Assembly: GCA_900546265.1 (NCBI GenBank) | Contig: URCA01000005.1 | Location: forward strand, 62,001-126,000 | Reading direction: 5' to 3' | Length of the DNA stretch: 64,000 nucleotides | Origin: an uncultured Oscillospiraceae bacterium | GTDB taxonomy: Bacteria > Bacillota > Clostridia > Oscillospirales > Acutalibacteraceae | In this document: one piece after another, positions 24,431 to 33,073 of the stretch | Layout: every line of letters starts with the position of its first letter | Numbering within the stretch: the stretch's first letter is position 1 | The notes under the pieces: model-generated | What the model was told of the DNA's origin: nothing | Seen by the model: the letters and a program-made list of their open reading frames with translations, nothing else | Database searches by the model: none | Made by a program: the position numbers and the translations under genes

Positions 24431-25087
24431 TTAGCGACTTTCCAGGCGATAGCCCAGTTTGGGAATCGTGATCAGCTGCCGCTGCAGCCCCATCTTCCGG
24501 CGCACCTGCTGGACATGGATATCCACCGTCCGGGTCTCGCCCGCAAATTCATACCCCCAAACAGCTGAGAGCAGCCGTTCGCGAGACAGGGCAATATCGG
24601 TGTTCTGCAGAAAAAAGACCAGCACGTCGAACTCCTTCGGCGTGAGGGAAACGGGATCGTTGCCCTTCTTCACCACATGCTCATCCAAATTGACCGTGAT
24701 ATCCCCATAACAAATCTGCGTCTTTCCCCGGTTCGTGCGGCGAAGCACCACCTCCACCCGAGCCAGCAGTTCCACCGCTTCAAAGGGCTTGACAATATAA
24801 TCCTCGGCCCCTAGCTTCAGGCCGCGCACCTTATCGGCCACATCCTGAACGGCGGTGAGAAAAATCACCGGGGTTTTATCACTTTGAATCCGCTGGATAA
24901 CCGAAAAGCCGTCCAAGCCGGGCAGCATGACGTCCAGCAGCACCAGATCGTAATCTCTCTCGCTGATAAGAGTGACCGCCCTCTCTCCATCCTCGCAGAT
25001 TTCGCTGGTGTACCCGCCGATGGAAAGGGTGGCCGCTATCATTTTCGCTATATGTTCGTCGTCTTCCACGATTAGTATCGGTTTCAT
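24431..25087 (-). CDS. OmpR/PhoB-family response regulator
   Basis: A 218-residue regulator: receiver domain (1-115) with acidic pocket EDDEH and phospho-acceptor Asp52 in LLDVMLPGLDG, Lys in VKPFEAVELLARV, and a winged-helix DNA-binding domain (about 125-218) with TPKEFDVLVFFLQN and the terminal VDIHVQQVRRKMG. The ATG at 25087 lies six bases after AAGGAGG; an in-frame ATG two codons earlier is too close to that site. It is the first gene of the kinase operon. Confidence 0.94.
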   Translation of the reverse strand: MKPILIVEDDEHIAKMIAATLSIGGYTSEICEDGERAVTLISERDYDLVLLDVMLPGLDGFSVIQRIQSDKTPVIFLTAVQDVADKVRGLKLGAEDYIVKPFEAVELLARVEVVLRRTNRGKTQICYGDITVNLDEHVVKKGNDPVSLTPKEFDVLVFFLQNTDIALSRERLLSAVWGYEFAGETRTVDIHVQQVRRKMGLQRQLITIPKLGYRLESR

Positions 25088-25236
25088 AGACATCCTCCTT
25101 ATCCGCGCCGGCTTGTCCCGGCCAGGCTGATTTCCTATCAGTATACCATTCTCCAAAAAAAGATGCAATGTTGCCGCTTTGGCATATTTAGCCGCCGAAG
25201 CCGTATATATGAATTGATAGGCAACCGCTGCCCTCC

Positions 25237-25266
25237 GGCGTCTCCTGCCGGCGAAAAGGAGACGCC
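25237..25266 (+). promoter_or_regulatory. Hairpin in the 5' region of the cortex-lytic genes
   Basis: A 9-bp perfect inverted repeat, GGCGTCTCC with GGAGACGCC, lies 40 bases upstream of the first cortex-lytic gene. There is no T-run after it. It may shape the leader RNA or be the end of another transcript. Confidence 0.4.
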
Positions 25267-25307
25267 TTCCCCACCAATCCGTTTCGCCGGAGAAATGGAG
25301 AATGTTT

Positions 25308-26216
25308 ATGAAGCTGGATTCCTCTTCTCAAAACCTGGATAGCCTGATCGAACAGTACAACCGGGAGCTGATGCGTTTCTACCAGCAAAACGCGCCCCGT
25401 ATCCAGCCGGACGGCGAACCCGTCGAGGAGCCGGAAGGCCCGGTACGCGTCGCCTATCCGGCCAAAATCATTTCGCCGCCCAATCCGCCGGATTTCCAGG
25501 AGGATAACCGGCGGGAGATGCGCGAGCGTTTGGAACAAGAAAGCGCGGCACCCGTGCCCCACCCGTCCCAAAGCAACGCGTCAACGCCCGCACAGCCTCT
25601 TCCACAGGCGGGCCGGCCCGTTTCCAAAAGCTTTCCCATCCATCTGGAGGACCGGATTCTGGAAGAAGGGCTGCTGCCCGGCGTACCGCTGGTCGAGGAG
25701 CCAGGGGCGCTCGGGAAACCGATGCCCGCGGAAAACAGCGAGCAGACGCCACAACAGATTTTCACGCCGCAGGCCCCGGAATCTTCCCCGGAGGAAGGCC
25801 CCGCCGTCCTGCCGGAAGAGCTGTCCCTTCCCATGTCTACAGGATACTTACAGGTGTTTTTATCCTCCGCAAGGGAGGCCACGCCGATTCCGGGCGCCAT
25901 CGTGACGGTCACCCGGGTAAACGGCGGCGGCGAAGAGCTGTACGCCCATACCACCACCGACCGGGACGGCTTAACCGAGGTGATCGCGCTGCCGGCCGTG
26001 GACAGCGCGCTGACCATGGAACCGGGGATCCCCTCGCCGTACACCAGCTATAACATTCAGGCCGCCGCTCCCGGGTATTTCCGAGTACTCAATGTGAACG
26101 CGCCGATCTACGGCGGCAACACGGCGGTGCAGCCCGTTCAGATGATCCCCATTCCTGAATTTGAATTGTCCCCCCAGGATCTGGTATTCTTTCAGACCGG
26201 ACCCCAGGATCTTTAG
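25308..26216 (+). CDS. SleC-like N-terminal module protein
   Basis: A 302-residue protein. The start at 25308 is seven bases after GGAG; an ATG two codons earlier is closer to that site. Residues 1 to about 180 are rich in Pro, Glu and Gln and look disordered. The last ~110 residues form a beta domain (MSTGYLQVFLSSARE to VQPVQMIPIPEF) resembling the carboxypeptidase-regulatory-like module that precedes the catalytic part in the clostridial cortex-lytic enzyme SleC. Here it is encoded separately. The gene stands 15 bases before the SpoIID-like gene, so I infer a joint role in spore-cortex hydrolysis during germination. No signal peptide is visible. Confidence 0.75.
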   Translation: MKLDSSSQNLDSLIEQYNRELMRFYQQNAPRIQPDGEPVEEPEGPVRVAYPAKIISPPNPPDFQEDNRREMRERLEQESAAPVPHPSQSNASTPAQPLPQAGRPVSKSFPIHLEDRILEEGLLPGVPLVEEPGALGKPMPAENSEQTPQQIFTPQAPESSPEEGPAVLPEELSLPMSTGYLQVFLSSAREATPIPGAIVTVTRVNGGGEELYAHTTTDRDGLTEVIALPAVDSALTMEPGIPSPYTSYNIQAAAPGYFRVLNVNAPIYGGNTAVQPVQMIPIPEFELSPQDLVFFQTGPQDL

Positions 26217-26231
26217 AAGGGAGCGACCGCT

Positions 26232-27635
26232 TTGAACGGAGAGCCGTATATTCCTCAATTTCTGACCGTCCATCTGGGGGCGCCGGGCTCCAATGCCCAA
26301 AATGTCACGGTTTCTTTCCCCGACTATATTAAAAACGTGGCATCCAGCGAAATCTATCCGACCTGGCCGGAAAACGCCATCCGCGCCAATGTCTATGCGC
26401 AGATTTCTTATGCTCTCAACCGCTACTATACCGAGTGGTACCGCAGCATGGGGTATGATTTCGACATCACCAACTCCACACGCTATGATCAGGCCTATGT
26501 ACAGAACCGGGATATCTTCGCCAACATTAGTGACATCGTTGACGATATCTTCAACGAGTATGTTTACCGGCAGGGCAGCGTCGAGCCCTACTTCACCCAA
26601 TACTGCAATGGCACCACCGTCACCTGCGACGGGTTGTCTCAATGGGGAACGGTGCCTCTAGCGGAGCAGGGTTATGGCCCTTACGATATTCTGGTGGAGT
26701 TCTACGGCCCGGACATCAACCTGAACACCGATACACCGGTGCGCATCAACTCCCCCTCCTATCCCGGGCTGCCCCTGCGGTTGGGGGATGCCGGAAACAG
26801 CGTGCGCACCAAGCAGGTACAGCTGAACCGCATATCCCGCAATTACCCCAGCATTCCCAAAATCGCACCGGTGGACGGCGTGTTCGGACAGGAGACAGAC
26901 GACGCTGTACGGGAATTTCAGCGGATTTTCAAGCTGACCGCCGACGGCATTATCGGCAAAGCCACCTGGTATCGGATCGCCTATCTCTACAACAGTGTCA
27001 AGCGCCTATCCGAACTGGATTCGGAGGGGATTTCCCTGGACGAGGTAGCGCAGCAGTTCCCCTCCTTGCTGTCTCCGGGAGACACAGGGGACGAGGTGCG
27101 GATGATACAGTATTATCTCCAGGTAGTCGCCGCGTATTACGATACCGTCCCCCCGCTGACCACCACCGGCGTATATGACGACGCCACCTATCAGGCCGTG
27201 ATGGCATTCCAGCGCACCTTTGGCCTGACGCCGGACGGGATTATGGGACAGCAGACCTGGAACGAGCTGTATAAAGCCTATCGCGGCATACTCGACAGTA
27301 CGGCGGTGATGGAGGGCGGCGTCGTGCTGTATCCGGGAACGGTGCTGCGTATTGGCTCCCAGGGAGAATATGTGCAGATTCTTCAGGAATACCTGGCATA
27401 TATTTCCGAGTTTTACCCGGAAATCCCCGCAGTGCAGGTCACCGGCGTTTTCGGTAATCAAACCCAGGCGGCGGTCATTGCTTTTCAGAATCTTTTTGGC
27501 CTGGAAGCCGCGGGCATTGTCGGCCCACTGACTTGGGACGCCATCGCCAGCCTGTACTCGGATCTGCGCGTCGGCAATGATAAGCAGCCGGGACAATTCC
27601 CGGGCACCGAACTGGCGGAAGGAGAAACGACATGA
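26232..27635 (+). CDS. SleC-like cortex-lytic enzyme: SpoIID-type domain plus three peptidoglycan-binding domains
   Basis: A 467-residue protein. The start is TTG at 26232, with AAGGGAG 10 bases upstream. The N-terminal ~170 residues match the SpoIID/SleC lytic transglycosylase fold: FPDYIKNVASSEIYPTWPENAI includes the likely catalytic Glu40, followed by NVYAQISYALNRYY and the metal-site-like segment CNGTTVTCDGLSQWG. Three PG_binding_1 domains follow, at about 178-250, 278-345 and 372-440, each with the DG(V/I)-G-x-T-x-x-A-V-x-x-F-Q pattern. This is the probable hydrolytic enzyme that degrades spore cortex. The stop overlaps the next gene (ATGA). Confidence 0.88.
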   Translation: MNGEPYIPQFLTVHLGAPGSNAQNVTVSFPDYIKNVASSEIYPTWPENAIRANVYAQISYALNRYYTEWYRSMGYDFDITNSTRYDQAYVQNRDIFANISDIVDDIFNEYVYRQGSVEPYFTQYCNGTTVTCDGLSQWGTVPLAEQGYGPYDILVEFYGPDINLNTDTPVRINSPSYPGLPLRLGDAGNSVRTKQVQLNRISRNYPSIPKIAPVDGVFGQETDDAVREFQRIFKLTADGIIGKATWYRIAYLYNSVKRLSELDSEGISLDEVAQQFPSLLSPGDTGDEVRMIQYYLQVVAAYYDTVPPLTTTGVYDDATYQAVMAFQRTFGLTPDGIMGQQTWNELYKAYRGILDSTAVMEGGVVLYPGTVLRIGSQGEYVQILQEYLAYISEFYPEIPAVQVTGVFGNQTQAAVIAFQNLFGLEAAGIVGPLTWDAIASLYSDLRVGNDKQPGQFPGTELAEGETT

Positions 27636-28174
27636 CCTGGATTCCCAACGATATTCATCAGGATCAGGATCTCTATATCCGGGAGTTGCAGACCTATTTG
27701 CGTACGGTTGCCACCCGGCACATCGAAATCCCGCTGATAGCGGTGGACGGTATTTTCGGCCCGGAAACCACCCAGGCGGTCATCGCCTTTCAGGAAAGCT
27801 TCGGTCTGGAACCGACCGGCCGGGTCAACCGGCAGACCTGGGACGCCATTTACGCAGAATACACCCGGATACTCAAGGTGGAAGCGCCCGCGGAGGCTCT
27901 CCGGCCTTTTCCGGCACCCGACTATGTGATGATGCCCGGCGATACCGGCAATCTGGTATTCTTCCTGCAAATCATGCTGGACACCATCTCGGAACGTTAC
28001 AGCAACCTGCCGCCTGTCAAAAAAACCGGCATTTACGACGAGGATACGCAGCGTGCGGTCCAGCAGATGCAGCAGCTGGGAGGACTGGAACCGAACGGAA
28101 AAACCGATAAGGCCACCTGGGATAAAATCACCCGCCTGTACAACATCCAGGGACGGCCGGAAATCCAGTCCTGA
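27632..28174 (+). CDS. Protein of two peptidoglycan-binding domains
   Basis: A 180-residue protein made almost entirely of two PG_binding_1 domains, at about 12-75 and 95-170 (VDGIFGPETTQAVIAFQ and GIYDEDTQRAVQQMQ). It lacks any catalytic domain and signal peptide. The start overlaps the stop of the SpoIID-type gene, so it is made in step with that enzyme and may act as an additional cortex-binding subunit. A strong bidirectional terminator follows seven bases after the stop. Confidence 0.85.
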   Translation: MTWIPNDIHQDQDLYIRELQTYLRTVATRHIEIPLIAVDGIFGPETTQAVIAFQESFGLEPTGRVNRQTWDAIYAEYTRILKVEAPAEALRPFPAPDYVMMPGDTGNLVFFLQIMLDTISERYSNLPPVKKTGIYDEDTQRAVQQMQQLGGLEPNGKTDKATWDKITRLYNIQGRPEIQS

Positions 28175-28180
28175 CAAGCC

Positions 28181-28220
28181 AAAAGGAGCAGCCGCGCAAC
28201 AAGACGCGGCTGCTCCTTTT
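28181..28220. terminator. Bidirectional terminator
   Basis: A 16-bp perfect stem from AAAAGGAGCAGCCGCG to its complement lies between the cortex-lytic genes and the convergent radC-like gene. Confidence 0.92.
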
Positions 28221-28227
28221 ATCAGGT

Positions 28228-28926
28228 TCAGGTAAAAATATACTGCAGCGACGGCGTCTGGGCCATCGACACAAAGTCATCCTCAGATATAATGATATGA
28301 TCCACCAGCCGCACATCTGCCAAGGCCATGGCCTTTACGAGTATCTTGGTGGATTCAATATCGTCGGCAGAGGGAAACGCATGGCCGTTCGGATGATTAT
28401 GCGCCAGGACCGCGACCGTGGCATTATCCCGCAAGGCCTGCTGCAACGCCAGGCGCACATTGATTTCCGTGGCGTTGACGCTGCCCTCGAAAATGGTGGT
28501 GCAGTTGAGCACCTTTCGGCGGTTATCCATGGACAGCAGCACCACTGCCTCATTCTTCAGGCCCAGAAACTTCGGCAGAATATACTGCCCCACCTCATGG
28601 ATACTATTCAGCACCGTGCCGAAGCTGAGCTTGTCCTCATAGTAGCGATGTGACAGCTGACAGCAGAAGCAGATGAGGGAGGCCACGTGATCGGAAATGC
28701 CCTTGACGCGCTTAAGCTCCTCGTAAGGCGCCTCCAGAACACCCGACAGGCTGCCGAAGCGTTCCAACAGCTCATGAGCCAGCTCGTTGGTATCCTTAAC
28801 AGGAATGCCAAAAAACAGCAGCAGCTCGATCACTTCATGAGGCGCAAAATTATGGAGCCCCTCTTTGAGGAAACGCAGCTTGACGCGACCGCGATGCCCA
28901 TCGTGAGGATTTTTTGCCTTAACCAT
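28228..28926 (-). CDS. radC: RadC-family JAB/MPN-domain protein
   Basis: A 232-residue RadC-like protein. The ATG at 28926 follows GAGGGGGA; the frame also contains a GTG at 28950, which is less likely. The N-terminal part has helix-hairpin-helix character (LKRVKGISDHVA), and the C-terminal MPN domain holds the metal motif HNHPNGHAFPSADD. The family was once linked to DNA repair, but its cellular role remains unclear. It is transcribed divergently from the pseudouridine synthase. Confidence 0.9.
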   Translation of the reverse strand: MVKAKNPHDGHRGRVKLRFLKEGLHNFAPHEVIELLLFFGIPVKDTNELAHELLERFGSLSGVLEAPYEELKRVKGISDHVASLICFCCQLSHRYYEDKLSFGTVLNSIHEVGQYILPKFLGLKNEAVVLLSMDNRRKVLNCTTIFEGSVNATEINVRLALQQALRDNATVAVLAHNHPNGHAFPSADDIESTKILVKAMALADVRLVDHIIISEDDFVSMAQTPSLQYIFT

Positions 28927-28990
28927 GTTCTTCCCCCTCACCTTAACCACAGGGTATTCTTACCAATCAGTATAGCAAAAAATATGAAGT

Positions 28991-29018
28991 TTGAAAAGAG
29001 CGGGACATATGCTATAAT
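28991..29018 (+). promoter_or_regulatory. Promoter of the RluA-type gene
   Basis: TTGAAA (28991-28996) and TATAAT (29013-29018) with a 16-base spacer, 42 bases upstream of the ATG at 29061. Confidence 0.75.
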
Positions 29019-29060
29019 GGCAGTGGCCCATCCTCTATTTTCCGGGAAATGGAGCGTTTT

Positions 29061-30032
29061 ATGAAAACCATAACGATACAAAAAAACGACGCTGGACAGC
29101 GGCTTGACAAGTTTTTATCCAAGACCTTTCACAATCTTCCCGCTTCCATGATGTACAAAGCCATCCGCACCAAGGACATTAAATGCAACGGAAAAAGATG
29201 TGAAATTTCAACACGTTTGCAGCCCGGTGATGTGCTTTCCCTGTATTTGAAAGACGAATTTCTGGAGGAAGCGGCGCCGGTTTATGACTTTCTGGCGGCA
29301 TCCAGGCAGTTGGATATTGTCTATGAAGACGACAATCTGCTGCTGCTGAACAAAAAAGCCGGCCTGCTGGTGCATCCGGACGAAAAGGAATACCGCGACA
29401 CCCTCCTGTTTCGGATACAGCGGTATCTCTATGAAAAAGGGGCTTACGATCCGGCCAGGGAGGCGAGCTTTGCACCCGCGCTGGTCAACCGTATCGATCG
29501 GAATACCTGCGGCATTGTGATAGCCGCCAAAACGGCGGAAGCACTGCGGATCCTGAATGAGAAGCTCAAGGAACGGGAGATCGAAAAATACTACCTGTGC
29601 ATCGTACATGGTATCATGAAGAAAAAAGAAGCCTTGCTGGAGGGGTATCTGGAAAAAAACGAGGCACAGAACCGCGTGTATATTTCCGACAAAGCCAAAG
29701 AAGGCGCCCGAACCATTCGCACGAAGTATCGGGTTCTGGAGGAAAAAGACGGGATGTCCCTCCTGGAAATTCATTTGCTAACCGGCCGAACCCATCAGAT
29801 CCGCGCCCATCTGGCCTCTATCGGGCATCCGCTTCTTGGAGACGGAAAGTATGGCACGAACGCCATCAACAAGGGCACCGGCTTTCACAAACAAGCCCTG
29901 TGCTCTTATAAGCTGGCGTTTGATTTTCATACAACAGCAGGCATCCTCGACTATCTGAACGGCCGGGTGTTTCAGCTGGAGGATATCTGGTTTGTGGAGG
30001 CATTTCGTCAGGGAAGCATCCGAAAATCATAG
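29061..30032 (+). CDS. RluA-family 23S rRNA pseudouridine synthase
   Basis: A 323-residue enzyme that converts specific uridines in structured RNA to pseudouridine. The start at 29061 is six bases after GGAG; an earlier ATG at 29049 overlaps that site. An S4-like RNA-binding domain (AGQRLDKFLSKTF, then KDIKCNGKR) precedes the catalytic domain, which contains LLVHPDE and the motif NRIDRNTCGIV with the catalytic Asp, plus LLTGRTHQIRAHLA. The order matches RluC/RluD-type proteins. Which uridine is modified cannot be read from sequence. Confidence 0.9.
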   Translation: MKTITIQKNDAGQRLDKFLSKTFHNLPASMMYKAIRTKDIKCNGKRCEISTRLQPGDVLSLYLKDEFLEEAAPVYDFLAASRQLDIVYEDDNLLLLNKKAGLLVHPDEKEYRDTLLFRIQRYLYEKGAYDPAREASFAPALVNRIDRNTCGIVIAAKTAEALRILNEKLKEREIEKYYLCIVHGIMKKKEALLEGYLEKNEAQNRVYISDKAKEGARTIRTKYRVLEEKDGMSLLEIHLLTGRTHQIRAHLASIGHPLLGDGKYGTNAINKGTGFHKQALCSYKLAFDFHTTAGILDYLNGRVFQLEDIWFVEAFRQGSIRKS

Positions 30033-30040
30033 GGATCTCC

Positions 30041-30081
30041 AACAAAGAAGCGGGCCAGAATAACTGGCCCGCTTCTTTGTT
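30041..30081. terminator. Bidirectional terminator
   Basis: An 18-bp perfect stem (AACAAAGAAGCGGGCCAG with its complement) around a 5-base loop sits between two convergent genes. Confidence 0.93.
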
Positions 30082-31996
30082 AGGCGGAAACGACGCGTTC
30101 CTTAGGTTCCCTATGCAAAATCGTCGGCATCAGCAGCCCTAAGCCGACGGTTCCCAGAACAATCCCGTAGGCAAGAATGATGGTGGATCCTCCGTTTCCC
30201 AGCTCCTTACAAATGTGAAACAAATTGCTGTAATCCGGCAAAAGCGCATAAAAACGGCCTTCGAAATAGACCGCCATCGAGGACAGCACCGCCACTCCCA
30301 GAAGACCGGAAAGCATGCGCATCAACCGCTTCCCGCCGCGCCGCAAGTCGGCGAGGGATTGGCATCCATCCGCTCCCCGCCGAAGCACCCATACCGACGC
30401 CAACAGACTGACAACGAACCAGGGGGACAGGAGAAATGCCTTGCTCGATCCGATCAACAAGTCCAGAAGATGGAAACGCATCCTCTCCCATTCATACAGC
30501 CACGGAGACACAGCAAAGCAGAGCATGCCGATTCCAGCCGCCAGACGTTGATACTTATACCGATAAAATGTCAGGGCATAAGCGGCCGGCAGGATGAGCA
30601 GGCAGTACCAGCCCAGTGTAATCAGCAGCGGCCACATCCCGGCGCCTTCCGAAAAGTTTCCATTTTCGACCATCGAGGCTATTGCTTTGGCGTAGCCCGA
30701 CCAGGTGGGCTCCATCGCCCAGAAACGGGGCGGGAACAAAAACTGCTCTTGCAGCGGCTTGATGGACCTTTGAAACCCTGCCACAACCGGAACGAGAGCA
30801 ACCAATGCAAACAAACACCCCACGAAAAACACGACCCAAGCCCATACGCTGTGCCGCCCGGCGCGGGCAGGCGCGAGAGGACGCCCCATACCCATCAGCT
30901 TTCGAAAAAGCCATACCATCCCATTGATGGCGGCAATCCAAAGGGCCAGCAGGAGTAACAAAACCACCGACACTGCAGCGGCTGTTCCCAACTCAAAACG
31001 AATCTGGCGGTAGTCGATTAGGTAAGACAGCAAGGTGTCGAGCGCGTAATTCGTCGAAGGGAAACCAAACACAGAGATCAGATACGGTACGACACCCAGC
31101 ATGCCGACCGGAAGCAATGTCGCCGCCACATGCAAAATTTTGCCATTGGCCCCATCAGAAAAACCGGCCACACACACCCAATACAGAGGCGCCAGAATGA
31201 TACAGAACATCTGAAACACATACAGCAGATGCGGCCATACCCCATCCAGCAGCCAGAATACGGGTTCAGAAATAATCTCCTTAGACATGAGGTAGCCGTT
31301 CAGCAGGCCGTACGAATCTGCCGAAAAGATATAGTTCAGCCCGGAGGGCAGCAGCGCAGATAGGCTGACCAGGCTCAAAACCACCCCCAGGCTCAAACGA
31401 GCCGCTTTGGGAAGCCGGCTGGCGGCACGCGCCAGAAAACCGGCCAGCACCAGGAACAAAAGAGACAGCGGGATCAGCAGCAGGGTATTGCCCAATTCCA
31501 GCTGAAACACGTTATCCCTGACCCTGTTCGAATAGTTCTGCAGCCCGACCCAAACCGGCGTAGACAGTGCGTTGTAGGAGGTGAAGCTGTAGCCTATCGT
31601 TTTCAGACACGGCCAGATAAGCGCGATAACGACCAACAAGCCGATCGGCACGCAGAGCAGAATCCCCCATGGGGAGTTGGGCTTGCCCTGGGGCAGCTGA
31701 CGCAGCGGCACCGGCTCCTGATAAAGGGGCGGCGAGGGCGATTTTTTGACGTTTTGATACCAAGGAGGTTCCGGTGCCGGCGGCGCCGTGTATTCCTCCC
31801 CCAGAAGAGCCTCCACCGGCACCTGAAACAATTCCGCCAAATGCAGCAGTGTGTCCACGTCGGGAAGCGATTTGCCCTGTTCCCATTTGGAAACCGCCTG
31901 GCGCGTCACATGAAGAGCCTCCGCCACCTGCTGCTGGGTCAGGCCCTTTTCCTTACGTTTTTCCTCAATAAAGGCCGCCGCTTTGTCTTTATCCAT
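30080..31996 (-). CDS. HTH domain fused to MalF-like and MalG-like degenerate ABC permease halves
   Basis: A 638-residue protein. The ATG at 31996 follows AAGGAGGGAAGGG. Residues 6-62 are an XRE/Cro-type helix-turn-helix (QQQVAEALHVTRQAVSKWEQ). After a Pro-rich linker, residues 111-365 align by eye with MalF/UgpA-type permeases: SFTSYNALSTPVWVGLQNY, a GLLNGYL segment, then the ATPase-docking loop where EAA-x3-G is altered but DGANGKILHVAATLLPVG remains. Residues 384-635 resemble MalG/UgpE: SIKPLQEQFLFPPRFW, LPAAYALTFYRYKYQ, a strongly degraded docking loop near 540-560, and a terminal HREPKERV. No ATPase or binding-protein gene lies nearby. I infer a transporter-derived membrane regulator rather than a working importer. 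Confidence 0.75.
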   Translation of the reverse strand: MDKDKAAAFIEEKRKEKGLTQQQVAEALHVTRQAVSKWEQGKSLPDVDTLLHLAELFQVPVEALLGEEYTAPPAPEPPWYQNVKKSPSPPLYQEPVPLRQLPQGKPNSPWGILLCVPIGLLVVIALIWPCLKTIGYSFTSYNALSTPVWVGLQNYSNRVRDNVFQLELGNTLLLIPLSLLFLVLAGFLARAASRLPKAARLSLGVVLSLVSLSALLPSGLNYIFSADSYGLLNGYLMSKEIISEPVFWLLDGVWPHLLYVFQMFCIILAPLYWVCVAGFSDGANGKILHVAATLLPVGMLGVVPYLISVFGFPSTNYALDTLLSYLIDYRQIRFELGTAAAVSVVLLLLLALWIAAINGMVWLFRKLMGMGRPLAPARAGRHSVWAWVVFFVGCLFALVALVPVVAGFQRSIKPLQEQFLFPPRFWAMEPTWSGYAKAIASMVENGNFSEGAGMWPLLITLGWYCLLILPAAYALTFYRYKYQRLAAGIGMLCFAVSPWLYEWERMRFHLLDLLIGSSKAFLLSPWFVVSLLASVWVLRRGADGCQSLADLRRGGKRLMRMLSGLLGVAVLSSMAVYFEGRFYALLPDYSNLFHICKELGNGGSTIILAYGIVLGTVGLGLLMPTILHREPKERVVSA

Positions 31997-32068
31997 GGGC
32001 CCTTCCCTCCTTTTCCTATGCGCTATCATATCATAGCCATGCGGGCGTACAAGAGCGGAAAACCGTTA

Positions 32069-32098
32069 AAAACAGGGGGCAACCGTTGGTTGCCCCCT
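32069..32098 (-). terminator. Terminator of the RlmA-type gene
   Basis: An 11-bp perfect stem (AGGGGGCAACC with GGTTGCCCCCT, 3-base loop) is followed on the minus strand by TGTTTTT. Confidence 0.88.
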
Positions 32099-32109
32099 GG
32101 CGCGGACCG

Positions 32110-32937
32110 CTATTTCCGATACAGCAGAACCTCAAACTCTATCTGCGTCGTCAGTTCCTCCCGCCCAAGCAAACGCGCCTGATCCTGCTCACTGGTTTTG
32201 TAGTAATACGGGGTCATTTTGAAAAGATTTTCGATATCGTTATGTTCCGCCAGGTATATAGTATCGTGTACCTGCATGTGGTCTAGTAAGGTAAAGCCTT
32301 CGAGCGCAAAGGGCTTGACTTGATTTTTATATGGGCGCTCGTAAATTGCCTGTTTGAGTTCCCATAGATGATTTTCCCCCGGGATAACCAGCAGCATGGC
32401 GCCGCCCGGACGGATGACCCGTTGGTATTCCTCCGAACAGTAAGGCGAAAACAGACTGCAAAGCAAATCGCAGCAGGCGTCCGGTACGGGAAGATGGAAA
32501 ACGCTGGCCACCACATAGAAAATCGCCTTTTGCCGTTTCGCCGCTTTATCCAAGGCCAGCTTAGAAATATCCACCCCCAGGATATCCGGCTCCAGCCCCC
32601 GCTGACACAGCGCGTCGTAAAGGAGGGTGGTATAATACCCCTCGCCGCAGCCGGCATCCAAAACACAAGGCGTTTGGTGGGGCAGGTTCGCCAGCCATTC
32701 GCCCGCCAGCCGGCTTACTGTATCGGCTAAAGGACGGTAATACCCCTTATCCAAAAACTTCCGCCGGGCGTCGACCATCAACTTGTCGTCGCCCGGATTT
32801 TTGGCGTGCTTCCGGTTCGCGGGCAGCAGGTGCATATAGCCGCTGCGCGCCCGATCAAAGCGGTGCCCCTTTCGGCAGACACCTCCGTCTTCCGTCGTCG
32901 TGATAGGCGTTTGGCAAACCGGACACAGCACCGTCAT
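32110..32937 (-). CDS. 23S rRNA (guanine-N1)-methyltransferase, RlmA-type
   Basis: A 275-residue SAM-dependent methyltransferase. An N-terminal zinc site has CPVCQTPI, then Cys and His in GGVCRKGHRFD, followed by ARSGYMHLLP, which is diagnostic for the RlmA group (m1G745/748 of 23S rRNA). The SAM motif I is VLDAGCGEGYYTTLL near residue 88. Variants of this family in Gram-positive bacteria (TlrB) give tylosin tolerance, but nothing here shows that specificity. It is transcribed divergently from the HAD gene. Confidence 0.88.
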   Translation of the reverse strand: MTVLCPVCQTPITTTEDGGVCRKGHRFDRARSGYMHLLPANRKHAKNPGDDKLMVDARRKFLDKGYYRPLADTVSRLAGEWLANLPHQTPCVLDAGCGEGYYTTLLYDALCQRGLEPDILGVDISKLALDKAAKRQKAIFYVVASVFHLPVPDACCDLLCSLFSPYCSEEYQRVIRPGGAMLLVIPGENHLWELKQAIYERPYKNQVKPFALEGFTLLDHMQVHDTIYLAEHNDIENLFKMTPYYYKTSEQDQARLLGREELTTQIEFEVLLYRK

Positions 32938-33073
32938 TTAAGCTCTCCCCTTTGTTATTCGCTTCGCCTATTGTATCATGGCGGCCCCCTTTTCGCAACC
33001 GGGTTGGCAGACGCGGGACGATGTGGTATACTGGGCGTCATATAATGTACGTTTTGAAAGGATGAACCGGAGA

